Assembly (NCBI RefSeq): GCF_040954835.1
Contig: NC_090706.1
Location: 38,077,148 to 38,141,147 of the forward strand
Source of the DNA: Lepisosteus oculatus
Lineage: Eukaryota; Chordata; Actinopteri; Semionotiformes; Lepisosteidae
DNA: 64,000 nt
Direction of reading: 5' to 3'
The position numbers were made by a program, and so were the translations under genes. This document shows, piece by piece, positions 12,658-25,700 of this stretch (the stretch's first letter is position 1; the number at the start of each line of letters is the position of its first letter). The notes under the pieces are model-generated. The model was not told the DNA's origin and ran no database searches. It saw only the letters and a list, made by a program, of their open reading frames with translations.

Positions 12658-13160
12658 GAGGAGTGGACGGAAAACGGACTTGATTTGGGTGGGGTGGGGG
12701 TGATCTGGAGGGTTTGGTTCTGTGGGGGGAAAAAGCTGGGTGTTCGGTAGTGTGCTTGGCCAATGACTGCAGACTGAGTCACAACTAATCTTTTTTTTTT
12801 CTGTATACTCTCTACAGAATTTTAAGTTAGCCTTTGTATGTATTTCCCTTAGATTTTCCCAAGAGTTTTGTAGATCTGTAGTTCCTAAGGCTCCTGTGGC
12901 TATCACTGTTCCAGAAATGCATCTGCTCTTCAGCAAGAAAGGTTATTTTTCTTCTAGCTCTGCACATTGTGAAATTCTGGATTTATGCTTTCAAGTATTG
13001 AGAGAAACCCCTTTTGCACCATGATGTAGTAATTTCAGGGAATTTCTAGTTAAGTTGCAAACTTCATTAAAACGTGAAAATTGTATTTAATTACATAATG
13101 GGTAGAATTTTTTTTAAAAATGTTTTTGTAAAAAAAAAGTCTAATGGAGTTCCTCTCGAC

Positions 13161-13166
13161 AATAAA
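13161..13166 (+). terminator. Poly(A) signal of the zfyve28-like gene
   Basis: AATAAA lies about 500 bp after the stop codon at 12657, in AT-rich 3'-UTR-like sequence. No better signal lies between, so the 3' UTR is probably near 520 nt. Confidence 0.65.
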
Positions 13167-13439
13167 TTTGAAATGTTTAACAACCTAATCTGCAGCACGG
13201 GTCTGTGCTCCCTGTGGTTTTATGTAATTTCATAATTTACCAGTAGTGAAACTAAAGTAAGATTTAGCAACGAGAAAACCATCTCCAATGATTCCGTCCT
13301 CGTCGCAGTATTACACAGCGTAATTCAGTGCAAATGCCGGAAGACGTCTGCTGCGTTTCAGAAAGTTGGACTTAGAAAGGCAGTCCTTTCACGCAAAGGA
13401 CCACTTTCCCTCGTTTTCTCTACCTTTTTGAATTTTCAA

Positions 13440-14221
13440 ACTCTTCCGCCTGTTCCCGCCTGCTTGTATTTTTAAACCATCTCTGCAAGACGTCACGTTC
13501 CCTTCCCGACCGCCAATCCGGCTACAACACCGCGCTGTGGGGGCGGTCCTTGTCGCCCACTGGCCAATGAAAATCAACGTGTTGGTCAAACGCCAATGTC
13601 ACACGCAGACGTCCATGTTGAATGCGGCAGAATTAAATGCTGAACGACTTTACTTTTTTTCCCCGAAGTACCGGCTGAATTATTTCCCACTCCTGCCCGA
13701 GAAAGGGCTATATTTTGAGATTGACATATCCGTTCATTGATCTGACCAAATGTGGCGAACACCTTCAAAGTTTGGAGCTATACTTTTGCTCTATCGATTA
13801 CTGAAGTCGATGCAGGGGAAGTGAAAGATGAAGGCTGTGATGATCCTTTTACCCCACCCTGAACTGCCCCTGCAGCCTAGATTCAGCGCCGAGGCCAGTT
13901 TGGATGTGCACAACACGATGGTGGTCGGAGGGCTTAAAGGCGGTGGGTAAAAATGAAGTATTTTTAAGTTTACGCCACAACAAAGATGGCACTGTTCTCC
14001 TTCCGACGGCGCTCAGGGGGCGTGTTTCTGTGGCTGTCGACGTTGCAAGGGCGCGCCCTAACGTCTAGGGAGGCGGGGGAAGGTGACGTCAGCCTTAAAC
14101 AAGGCACCTTCGGTAGCACTTTGCACCCCTTCGGCACGGAATTAGTGGGGTTGGTAGGAGGAATAGCTGCACCCATCTTTCCAGTTTGCACGGCCTTTAA
14201 AAGCAAGGGGTGGGGGGAAAA
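13440..14221 (+). promoter_or_regulatory. mxd3 promoter and 5' UTR region
   Basis: No TATA box stands out. Three CCAAT boxes lie within 90 bp (13513, 13564, 13593) beside a GC box (GGGGGCGG near 13540). An E2F-like TTCCCGCC lies near 13452. Further down are a YY1-like AAGATGGC (13983-13990) and a perfect palindromic CRE TGACGTCA (14084-14091). The mxd3 start codon is at 14222. CCAAT clusters with E2F-like sites are typical of cell-cycle genes, which fits the reported S-phase expression of MXD3. Sites were read by eye; occupancy is inference. Confidence 0.5.
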
Positions 14222-17200
14222 ATGGAAAATAATAACTGTAACATCCATGTGCTGCTGCAGGCCGCGGAGTACTTGGACAGGCGAGAAAGAGGTAAGTTAG
14301 CTCCCAGCTCGGATACTTTCTCTTTTGGCTTGCAGCTCAGACAGGACTGCTGCGTCTGAACTATTCTCCTGTTTTTGTTTTTGTGTGGTGGGGGGGTTCC
14401 GTGCAAAATGCAGATCGTATCGAGGTGCAGCTGTTTGCGTCCGCCGAGATCCAGTTTCGGCTGGCCTTCGCGCTGAGCCCGTCCCCCTGGCTGACCCAAA
14501 TATTATGTTATACAATATTGTTATTGCGCAAAGGCGCCAAGCCGTCACTGGTTCAAAAACCGAGACGAGCCCGGAGCTGGATTTCATCGACGCAGCCCTG
14601 CACCGGGGAGGAGGGTAGCTCCTTCTCTCCGATGCTTGAGCCTGAAATCGCCTGAAAATCAGCTCGGTTTTTTTTGTGTGTGTGTGTGCGGCATCCCAAG
14701 ATTAGCGCTGACCGTGGCGCCAAAAAAGACCGTCTGTGTTTTGATCGCCGGCTGGTTGGGAGGGGGACCTGTCACTGTCGTCGACAAGGCTGCATCAAAC
14801 CCGCAGAAACGCGCGGAGATGAGGAATTGGGTGCAGCAGCAATGTTACTTTTCCGAGTTACAGTTCAGCGTGTGGGAATATCTCCCCTTTTCAGACGTGT
14901 TTGTCTGGTGGGTAATGCTCGTCAATGCGAAAGGCGGCTCCGGTGGAGCGCAGCCCAGCCTGTCTCTAACCCTGTCTGGTGGGGACAGACAAAGAGATTG
15001 TGACCCCGGCTTGTTGTTTTTTGTTTTTTTTTTAGAAGCAGAGCACGGCTATGCATCGCTGCAGCCTTTGACTAGCAGAGGGCTGTCGGACAAGAGACAC
15101 AAACCCAAAACCAGGAAGAATCCGGACAACGTCAGGTAAGGCGCCTCTTGTCCAAAAGCGCGCTGCTTTCAAGTGAAATTATTATTCCCCCCAAAAATAT
15201 TGTATCGGACAAGCGATTCGGGAACTGTTACTGTAGTTTTGATTACCGTGTTTACGTTTCTAGTTAACCCGAGTTTGGGCGTGGTGCGCTTACTCGGTTG
15301 TTAATAGGTTTGCTGTGTTACAAATAAAGTAAAGATTTACAGTACTAAAGGTCTTGCGGTTGATTTCGCCCTCTCTAATCCCAACTCAAACTTCAGGATT
15401 TTGTCAAAGGGTTCCCAGAAATATCGTTTTGTGAAGAAGACGGGAAATCTACTCGGGTGTCACCGTGCTCCTGTGATAAACATTATTCCTGAGCGCTCAA
15501 GACGTGCGGTTAGACTTGCACTAATTTCCTGCAGTTAAGGGCTGCAGAAGCACAGGCTTGAATAAATCTTAATTTCAGGCCTGTGGTAACGTGGGTTGAT
15601 GCTTCCGATTCGAAATGGAAAATTGTCATGTACTTAAAATATGCGTTGTCGTTGTGTTTAAAGCATCGCACATAATCTTGTCTGCTTTTTTAAAAAAAAA
15701 AATACACCCCATCAGACACTTCTCACGAGAGGAGGAATAATACTTTTTTCAGTGGCCTCAAGAGTTCCCAATATTAGCATTTTAGATAATTCCCAAAGTC
15801 GTGTTGATTGAATTGTGGTTTAGTTATACAGCAGACCCTTTTGCTTTTCTTAAGGTAGTTTGATTGACCTGTGCTTTTTTTCTCCCCCATAGATCAGTGC
15901 ACAACGAGCTGGAAAAGCACAGGTAAAATGTTTTATTTATTTTCTTCCTTGGACCTCTCTACTACAGCTCTTAAATCCCCGTTTTATTTGGCTGGCACTG
16001 TAAAGAAAGGGCGAAAAGATCACTGAGCCCACAACACAGTGCAAGCAGAATTTGCGAATGGGCCTGGAATTAGGGCTCAGGCCCTGTGCTCTGATCTGGG
16101 ATTGTTTTCCACGCGGTTTCGCCAGCGGCCCTGGAGAACGCCGAGTTCCCCCCGGGAGTCCAGACAGGCAGCCCGGCTGCCCTCTCCGGCCAAGCGCCTC
16201 GGGGCCGAGACTCAGCTCACTAAGCGCAGCTGGGAGTCGTGCACGTTCTTTCATCCCTTTTAATGGTATTCGTGTCCAGCATCGCTCGCATGCAGTCATC
16301 AAGGGGCAGGCGCAGAGTAAAAGAACAAAGAAATCAGAAAGATACAGACACAGAAACACATCTCCAGTCTCCAAATCCCTTCTAAGGCTCTGGTGACATC
16401 CGTCCCGCCTCTCCAAATCCACCTCCCTCCCCATCCAGCATGACCTCCCTCCGTCCCTCGGGGGAGCAGTTCTGTCAGAATCTAGAAGAGCAAGGAAAGG
16501 CCTTCCGTTCCCCTTCAGAACCGCGCTAAGCCTTTCGCGGGGCAGGACGCTAAACATTTCTCCATACCAACGCGTAACAGAAGGGGTCTTTCTTCTGCTG
16601 AATCTCCGGCTGACGGAAAGTACATTTCCCTGCTGAAAACATCACGATCTCTCTCCCCCCCCCCCTCTTTTCTCGCCCTGGTCCCGTGGGGCACAGGCGG
16701 GCCCAGCTGCGCCACTGCCTGGACCTCCTGAAGGAGCAGGTGCCGCTGTCCTCGGACTCGGTGCGGAACACCACGCTGAACCTGCTGCGCCGGGCCCGGG
16801 TGCACATCAAGGTGAGAGGCGGCCGCGGGCGCTCCAGACCGCGTGTGTGTGCTCGTGACTGCGATGGGCCGTCGGGGAGAGACCCCCCTCCCGTCTGTGG
16901 GATTTGTCCCCCTGAATTCGGGGGCCCCTGGTATTGCTGCCCACCCTGTTTCTGCACGAGTGCCCGCATGAGTGTGTTTGTGCGTGCTCCGTTTCGTGCG
17001 CTGGGACCCCCGGTGGTGACTGCCCGCTTGTGCGCTGGCATCCCTTCCAGAAGCTGCAGGAGCAGGATGAGCAGGCGGAGAGGCTGAAGGACCGCCTGCG
17101 CTGGGAGCAGAGGGGCCTGCGGGGCCGCCTGGAGCAGCTGCTGGGAGGCGCGGAGAGGACGCGCAGCGACAGCCTGGGCTCCGCGCTGTCCTCCGAGAGG

Positions 17201-17718
17201 TCCGACTCCGACAGAGGTACTGCCCCTGGTCTCCTTACGCTCGGGACACTCCCCACACGGCGCTGGCGCGCGCCCAGTCCGCTCCCCACACACGGCGGCT
17301 CTCAGTGGGCGGGGGAGCAGAGTGATGAAGCCCGTTCAGAGACTGGGCTTGTATGGACCAGTGCACCCTCTGAAATAAGACAGCAATACAGGAGAATTCA
17401 TGTGCTGACCAACTGGATCTAAGTTTAGTACTGCTGCAAGAGAGCATGGCTTTAGGCTCCTGTACTTCGCTTTTATTCTGCATATGAAGTGTCCCCACTA
17501 GGGAGGAGGTCAGAAAACACTACGTGCAATAATGTGATCCCTATTGAAATGCCACCCTGCTTCTGCAAAAGTATTAACGTCGCGCGTATGTCGTTGCAGA
17601 GGACGTGGAGATTGACGTGGAGAGCACGCTGTTTGTGTGTGTGGAGTCCGAGAACCTCGGGGCGACGCAAGCCGAAGGTGACCACAGCTATTCCACCGTG
17701 GGGCGGGCTTGGTTATGA
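14222..17718 (+). CDS. mxd3: MAX dimerization protein 3 (bHLH-leucine zipper repressor)
   Basis: Six coding exons with good splice sites: 14222-14291, 15036-15135, 15893-15922, 16697-16811, 17051-17216, 17600-17718; 600 nt, 199 residues (human MXD3 is 206). Residues about 6-23 ([17 protein letters not shown]) form the SIN3-interacting helix, followed by EAEHGYASL. The bHLH starts at [16 protein letters not shown]60, E64 and R68 are the E-box-contacting residues. The zipper begins [16 protein letters not shown]. The acidic Ser-rich tail SSERSDSD and the C-terminus [11 protein letters not shown] identify MXD3 rather than MXD1 or MXD4. MAD proteins pair with MAX on CACGTG and recruit SIN3-HDAC, opposing MYC. 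The start ATG is the only one that opens the SIN3 helix. It follows the zfyve28-like gene on the same strand and converges on prelid1. Confidence 0.95.
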
Positions 17719-17721
17719 CAG

Positions 17722-17736
17722 AGCGCCATCTGCTGG
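17722..17736 (-). promoter_or_regulatory. CTCF-like motif just after the mxd3 stop codon
   Basis: On the minus strand this reads CCAGCAGATGGCGCT, a full match to the CCASYAGRKGGCRSY core consensus for CTCF. It begins four bases after the stop codon. Binding is inferred from sequence only. Confidence 0.5.
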
Positions 17737-20700
17737 TCAGAAACAAAACTGAACAAAACAAACAAGTCCGTCGGACAGGCCACAGCAGGAATGAAAATGC
17801 TCCAGATTTTCAAGGCACTTTTTCTGCACTAGAAGCGCAATGCAAATATAGCACAAAAAACAGCAACTGACATGCATTTACCTTTTGAGATGTACAGCAT
17901 TTTTCTAAAAAAAATCTACTTCTGGGCCAGTTTGCATGGGCAACATGCACTGATCTGAATGGATCATTGTTGTCTGAAGCTTTCTGATCGTGTCAGGATT
18001 AAAAAAAAAAGTGAAGCAAAAAAAACTTAAGAGCTGCAAATGCGTGCTTGAACAGGATGCAGCCAACGAGAAAAACTATTTTGTAACGACCATGAAATGA
18101 CATCTGTTCTGGATGAAGTATTCTCACTACCTTGACATGACATGCACAGTTAGCTCTTCTTTTGTAAGGATATTTTGCGTTTTTTATTATTTCAGGTAGT
18201 GTGTGCGTTTGCAATGAGTTGAGATTACATTATAAAATTGTACTAGTGTGTACTGCAGTTAAAGGCATGGTGAAATGCAGATCATGAAACTCATTTATCA
18301 AGAAATAGAAAAAAGGTAGAAATTACCTTGCAAATTTACCACAGTAACATTTTTACTATGAATTTATTGGTGCTCTGTTTTAGTTTTAAGTGCGGTGTTT
18401 TACACTACCTATTCAGCACCATTAGAAGTTGTATAACCAGGAGCAATGCAATTCATTTGCAGTACAGCAGTCTGTTTTTTTTTATTCCTTAGTGGCGAGT
18501 GGTGTTGTTGGAAGCCAAACAAAGTGATCACCCTTAAACAAACACCCTTAAACAAAGTGATCAAATCCAGCATGCAATGTTCCCAAGCACTTAGTAGATC
18601 AGAAATGATAAATGATCTTTGCACAGCTGGAATTCCAGTTGCTTGAGGAAGGTTCTGAGCGAGTTCCCACAGGCAAGATAACTTTGTGCCTTTTATAGGA
18701 TGGAAGCGGAGTCGATTCCTTTGTATCCAAAGGAAAAAGGAAGCTGTAGGATAGTTTTAGAGCAGTGAAAACTGTCAGTCTTGCACTCTGGCGCTTGTGA
18801 TGGCTTTTGAGTGAGGAAACACCAATCCAGTTTTAGTCTCCAATGCCTTCTCATGCCCGTGTGAGCCTAATTTAATTGGCTGCTTTGTTTTAAAAGACAG
18901 TATTTTCTTAGGTAAAACTCAGATGGTGGGAGATGTCATTCACTCAGAACCCTGTATGCATCCTTTTTTTAAACCTTTGACAATGTGAGACCAATAGACC
19001 GATGTGATTGAAGTCAGAGTCTGAAGAGCAGACAATAGCGCCTGCTCTGTGAGAGGTAACTGGCGGGATGTCACGTGCTTTTATTCTGACAAGAGCGTGG
19101 CATTTAAGGCCATCCCTTGTTATGTGCTTCCTGATCTTTTTCAATTAGATAAAACTACCCCATGTCTAAGTGAAAATTGCCAAACTGCTCACTGTTCGAT
19201 TCTTCATTATCAGCAATGAAAAAAGCAGGAGTTATTAAGTATGTGAGAATTTAGCTTAATCTTGTGCTCAAAGTACACTTAAAGTTAATTTGGAACAGAA
19301 ACTCCTTTTTCCAAGCCCTAATGCATAGTGAGAAGTTGCTGATGAAGGTTTGAGAAACCTGTTGAAGTGTGGGAGGTCGAAATACCATAAGCATGCACGT
19401 CTAGCATTGCATGGTCTGTTATCTGGAAAAAGATTACTCCTATTAAATCTCTTGGTCCTTGTGCAGCTCCTGTTCTGAAAAGCTTGAGTCTTCCATTCTG
19501 CATGAATGAGTCCTTGCTGAGGAGAGGAGCAGGAAGGGAGCCCATGTGTACAGCAGGGCGTGGTGTGGGAGCAGTCTGAGTGAAGGATTTGTGAAAGGTT
19601 ACAGCAGGAGCACCCCTGAGACTGGAGCCAATGTTATATCTGGAAGCAGTACTCTTCCGCCACTGGGAAAGAATAGACCAGTAACAGTACGGAATGGAAT
19701 AATCATGAGCACATATTCCGTTTTCAGGAGGAAAGGTATTGTGCCACCCAGGTAATATTTACGCAGCTTTTTACAGAGCAGGCGCACAGTACTGCTGGTG
19801 CACTGAGGACTGGCCGGTCCTGATTCTGAGCACTCCTCTGCAGAGAGCTGAGGGCCACACTTGCTCGCATTTTTCCAATTATGCTGACAAGCTTCACTGG
19901 CACAGCGCTTTTTACAGCAGTTCATTGCACTTCTTTTGCCTTGTATTGTGTAAGCTAATTAGATGGAAATATCCTGGAGGGACATGCTTCATTATTTTAA
20001 GCTCTTAAGGTTTGTTTTAGTGAATTGTGTTTTTTGTTAACCGTTTTGAATTGCGCGTATTCGAATGCATCACTGAAGTACATTCCAGTTTTCTTACCAG
20101 CACTTAAGACCACCTTCTTTTTCTTTTGCTACTTACCAGCAAGCACTGATTTTAAACATTCTTTTTATGGTTTTTTTTTTGCATGCATTTGTTTTCTTGT
20201 TCTTTTTCATGATGTATTCTGGCACATTATTAAATGTAATTGTGCTGTAGTATTTGTTTTGAAGGAAGGAAATAACTCAGAGGTTAAACTTAAAACGTAA
20301 TTTTTAAATTAGCCCTGTTTTTAGTCCGGATTTAAAAACAAACCAGTGCTAGAGCACACCCTGCGAGAGGCTATGATCTATATTTATGTTATCTCCTCTG
20401 GGGTAATTCCTTCCAGTGATTATGACTTATTTATTTTAAGGTGATAGATTGAATTAAAATTTGTGTATCTAATCTAAAATTTTGTACTTAATAAGATGTT
20501 GTGAAAACAAGACCATAGGAATGTCACATTCTATAGAGCATCTCCGCCACAACACCCCCTTTTGTACTGCCAGCAGTTTAGTATTGAAAAGCCATTCGCT
20601 TGTGCATGATAGAAATGTTCTACAAGAAACAGTTATTCACAGCTTTAGTCTGCCAGCCCTGTTTATAACTGTTTAATAAGACCCCTGCAGGTTAAATTAA

Positions 20701-21492
20701 AGTTTGCTGCACAAGACAGGTAATAGAAGCCCCTGCCATTGCAGCCCCTGTCCCCTCAGAGACTATAGTGTACATTTCCCAAGCTTCAAGAGGCACAAGC
20801 ATAGTCTTCCATACTGCTGTGGGTTTGCAAAATACCCGTGTAGGTTCTGTGTGGGACAATGGGGATTAAGCATGCCAAATGCTGGCAGAAACAAATTCCA
20901 ACACCTTTGCCTTACCGGATTTAATTCAGCCACCAGCTGAAACAAAGTATTATGCTAATCAAGCAGATGGAGCCGACAGGTTTCGAAATGCAGATACTGC
21001 TTGGTCACCACGTTTGGGCATTAATTCAGTTTAATAGCCAAGTCCGTTAACGCAGCAGGCTTGAGAGCTGGTACTGCCTGAAAGAACAGGGCTGGACAGG
21101 TGTCGATACCGCTGTCCCTACGTTGGTCTGTTGAAGGCGTTTCTCATTCTACACTTGCTGTATGGTACAGGTGAAACTGGCAGTGTCCGACTTCGTTTTC
21201 AGATTCTGCTAGGGTTTATTGACATGGCCTTCTGCAGCACCCATGTGGTGCTCCATTTTCTGCTGATTAAAGCATCATTGCTGACTAAACTGTTGGTATT
21301 TTAATGTGCAGATGAAGCTGTAGAAATAGCACTTCCTTTATATTTCCTGCTTGAAATGCACACCTTTTGGATGTTTTTAGGGCTAGGTGGGCCGTTACCA
21401 TGTGAATGGAAAGAATAAGGACCATTTTTATGTACTTACATTCCCTTATCCCAGTAATCTGATGTAGCATTGTTTAATATTAGAATTTGTAT

Positions 21493-21498
21493 AATAAA
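21493..21498 (+). terminator. Candidate distal poly(A) signal of mxd3
   Basis: AATAAA in a very AT-rich stretch, 3.8 kb after the mxd3 stop. It lies 0.5 kb from the opposing prelid1 signal, as expected at the meeting point of two convergent genes. Confidence 0.4.
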
Positions 21499-21990
21499 TA
21501 TTTTTATATATTTAAATCAATCTTGTGCTTTGTGTCTTTATTTTATATAAACTCCAAAGGTTTTAATTTGAGGTGTGTGGGGTATTGATAAATGCATTAT
21601 ATCTAAACTTTCAGAGAAAGTGAATTATCCATGTTTCAAGTTTATTTAAATAAATAGGTGTAAATGCATTGGAAATGTTCATGGAAAGAGGTTTGTGGTT
21701 CCTACATTTACATATGCTACCATCAACACACAGGGCAGACATTCATCAGCTTTTTAAAAACCAACGTAGGAATATAATTATTGCATCTAGACTCTGAAGA
21801 TCTAAACAAACGCAGAATAAGGAAAGTGGTCTAGACAGCTAGACAAAGGTTTTAGGATTGCACATTCATGGTATGACTGCCTGCAACCTTATTTGCAACC
21901 TTTATAAGAAGCTTATTTGATGTAAAAGATTTTAAGTTAAATTCTTACCCACTTGAATAAAATATGCTACACATTTAGTTTTCCAGAATG

Positions 21991-21996
21991 TTTATT
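21991..21996 (-). terminator. Candidate poly(A) signal of prelid1
   Basis: AATAAA on the minus strand, about 710 bp after the prelid1 stop at 22706. It predicts a 3' UTR of about 730 nt. Confidence 0.45.
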
Positions 21997-22705
21997 TGTC
22001 CTGAACAAAATCTCAACCTAAAATCAACTGGATTTTTTTTCCTTAATTTGAGCACTACCACTACTTATGTTTATAAATATTCTGAAGTGCCCAGGAATTG
22101 CAACCCAATACTTAAAAAATAACCATTAACGAAGGGTGTCATATTCAGAAAACTATTCCAGTTCATTACCCTATAATGGCAGCAGGTACACAGAACTCTG
22201 TCTCACAGTGTGATGGTCACTACGGTGGACCAAAAGATTACACTTCAATAAAAGGTTACTTCAATTTGAAGCAGATCTGAATTTCCAGTACTGTAAATGG
22301 AAAAAAAGCAGTTTATGTCACATGATTTTTTTTCCTAGGATTTGAATGCACGTGTACCAAACAGAACACATTACCGTTCTGTAACTTTCTATGCTTGAGG
22401 GCACCTGTTTCAAATCACAAACAGGAGGCAAACAAATCAACAGACAGGGAAAAAATAAGTGATGTCTGACATGACATTTTGTAACCACAATTACAAAGGT
22501 TAGGACAGTCAAGTTTCCTGTTCAGTCTATGGGAATTGGCTGCAATTATTACAAGAACATGTGTGTCTTGGAATCATGTTTCTCCAACAAATGGCTCTGA
22601 CATCCAGGTGGGCAGCTCCAAGCTGCAGAGACTGGGGCCAGGTGACCCCCTGTTCTGCGAGAGCATGAGCCACAAGGGAGTGTTAGTCCATCACAGAGTC
22701 ACAGA

Positions 22706-25700
22706 TCAGACGAACTGCTTCTTCTGAGCCTGGGAAGCCAGATCCTTCGCCTTCTCCCTGGCAGCCAGAGCCGTCTCCTTCGCTTTCCCTCGTGCTTCTT
22801 TGGCCGTCTCGACCAGAGTCCACGACGGACTTTCACCTTGAGGAAGACACGCTTACAGGTCAGGGAAAAAACCCAACGCAATCTTTCTATATATAATAAA
22901 AAGGCACAGGAACACATGTCATCGACTATGTTGATTGTAATTGTAAACAAAATGTGAAGATCCAAAAAGCTGATATATAGTACATGTATATCTTATATAA
23001 TTGTGTTTTGGGGCTGACAATACAATTGTTTTTTTAACAGACATTTGGCAATAATACCCCTTTCCCACTATTAAACCAAGGGTGTACTGCATCTAAAACT
23101 CAACATCAGCACCTGTGGCAGATGTGTGTTATGTCTGGAACTTGATGCCAATGAATTAATTAATAATTAGCCATTTTCTTCACATACTGTCTCGTAACTG
23201 CTCTGTATTCATTTTCTACATATCAGCTGCCTGCATTTTCCTACCTTGCATTCTTGCCAAGACGTACTCAAATCCCTTCATGGTCTTCGAAACACTGGTC
23301 TTAAACCTTGCAAGGCCAAATTCCTACCAAATAAAAAAAAACTGATTTTAGACAATGCCGTGCTTCAGATACACATTGCTCAATTCATAGAAGTGTCAGC
23401 AGGGACACTAGTGACTTACATAAGATTTGGGTTACGTAAAGACGTGGATCAGAACTCAGGAGTAGGTTCTCTAATTAGCCATGCAAATGTCTGACTGAAG
23501 AGTACAGTATGAGTCACCCTGTACCACTTTAAATTCAAATGAATTAAATAGAGGAGGTGCAGGTAATAATAGTAAATGCATTATTCTTGTGCTTTAGAAG
23601 TCAAAAGTTTCCATGTTACTGCCCTGTCTCTGCTTCACCCACTAACCTGAATACCTCTGGAGAGGCCATACAAGTTGGAAGAGATCCAGGCTTCTCTTTT
23701 GATCTCAGTCCAGCTGCCGTTTTCCCGATTCATCCCATACACACAGCGCTCTTCCACAGTCTGCAACAGACACAGCACAATTAATACACGGGCTCTGACC
23801 CCCAGTTTCACAAAAAGACAAGCAGCAATGAATGCAGTAGGACGATATACAAACATTATGCGGAATCAAAATCCTACATTGGAATAGCCAGTGGCAATTC
23901 TTTCTGCTTGCCTGGTGCACTGTTTCATTTTGAGGTAACCAAGGACAAACAGTATTTTCCCCACATCGGGAATCAAACAAGCCAACTGTGTCTTTTTGCA
24001 CTGCCTACTGCAGTGTGAACATCTGAGCTGCAGTGCCCAATGGAAGACGGGCACAATCTTTCCTTGCAGACACACTGCAGTAGGCAGTGCTACTGCGTCT
24101 TGTTGAGTAGAGTGTAGGAGAGCCCATAGAGTAAAGAGTTGCAGGAATCAAGCCTTGATGTCAGAAATGCATGAATCAGACACTAAGCAGTTTGCTGTCT
24201 GACCGGAAGGCATTACAGGGGGTGATCAGGTCAGCCTAGTCCATTACTGGAGTTCAGCTCCCGTCTTCTGTGGATATCTTTACAACTCGCTGACTCGGGA
24301 AGGCTGGAAGTATCATTAAGGATAACGATCATCCTGTTTTCCCACTTTTTTTCTCTCTGGCAAGTGTTATAGGAGCATAAAGGCAACTTGTTGTTGTCGC
24401 TGCTGCTGCTGCTGTTCTTTGTATGGGAGCAAACATGCAAACAAGCATCTCATGGCACTTGCGCGTATGACAATAAACTGATCCGAACTCGGCGTGGGAC
24501 GTGGCCCAACGTGGGTGATACTCCTAGGAAGTGGAGTCTGGCGGGGGGGCTGACCATGAGGCGCGCGTGGCTGATGTTCCAGGTGAAGGTGGTGAGGGTC
24601 CTGCTCTGGGGGTCCACCACGGAGTCCTCGATCACGTAGGCGCAGCGGGCCACGTTGGCAGGGAGGTATCGCTCCGCCCAGCGCGGCACCCGGCTCGTCT
24701 TGGTCAGCAGGCGCCGGGAAACGAGCCGGTTGTCCGAGGTGACCTCCCGGAACAGGATGTCCTCCGTCAGGACGTGCTTACTGAAACAACAGCGGAGAGC
24801 GGTGGCTGTCCCTTTGCTTTAAGCGGAAGATATCCGAGCCTACCAAACGCTTTCCGATAAATCCCACAGTGGGATGAAGGGAAAACCAGCAGTGAGAAAG
24901 CGTTTGGTCACTGTGAAGCAATGTTTGAAGCTATTAAACTACACATGGGAGAAAAGAAACATTTAATAGCATCGTAGCATCCTGGCCCTGTGGTATCAGT
25001 GTTGAATGAGTATTATTGTTAACCTGGGAATATTAAGGACATTAGACTGCTTCAGAAGACAGATAAAACTTCCAAGATGAGAAGGTCTTAGTACATAAAT
25101 ATTCTGCACAGTGAATGAATAATTGATGTACCCCCTGCACATTCTGCCCTATTTTCTCCATAACAATAAAAATCAGTCTTCTTGTAGAAGCCACCGACAA
25201 TCTGCAAGTGCTCACCGCAGGAGCGGTTCTGCCACAGGGTTTGTGGGTTTGTGGGTGGGTGGGGGGGGGGGGGGGGGACTTTCACTCCCCCAGTTCAAGA
25301 AAAACACCCTGCGTTTGAAAAAACATCCAGTTCTGCAAGAGCAGCAGCTCCAACTCAATTCGCGGAGAACCTGGTGTCTCCGTAGAAGTGTTCCTTCTCT
25401 CAAGTAATCAGTTGTAAAAATCCTCATGAGGTTGCAACACGGGCCAGAATTTTACAACCCCAGGAGTAGGACAGAGTACTGCAAAGGTTTAAGAAAGCAG
25501 ACAACACACAAGCATGACAACCCCACCCCTCCCCCTGTAGGAAGCTAGTGGCCACTGTGACCAACAGCACAGCTATGGCTCCACACAGACTTTGTACAAA
25601 CAGCCTCAACCCCGAGTTTGTCCCATGTCACTATTTGATAGTACCTGTAAGGATTTGGATACCGCTGCCAGAATGCAATGAAGACTTGGTCCCAGGAGGC

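Larger units (their letters stand above)
17719..21510 (+). other. mxd3 3' UTR and/or spacer
   Basis: AT-rich sequence without a defensible exon. If transcription runs to the AATAAA at 21493, the mxd3 3' UTR is about 3.8 kb. An ATTAAA at 17998, followed by an A-run, is a possible early poly(A) site only 280 bp after the stop. RNA data would be needed to choose. Confidence 0.45.

Noticed and set aside
12236-12936. Minus-strand frames of up to 226 codons around 12.3-12.9 kb
   Set aside because: They read through the hexanucleotide array as a repeated dipeptide and lie over the last exon and 3' UTR of the + strand gene.
14222-17718. MXD4 or MXD1 as identity of the bHLHZip gene
   Set aside because: The tail SSERSDSD, the acidic DVES segment and the final HSYS...AWL are MXD3 features; MXD4 ends differently. 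The prelid1 neighbour also agrees with MXD3.
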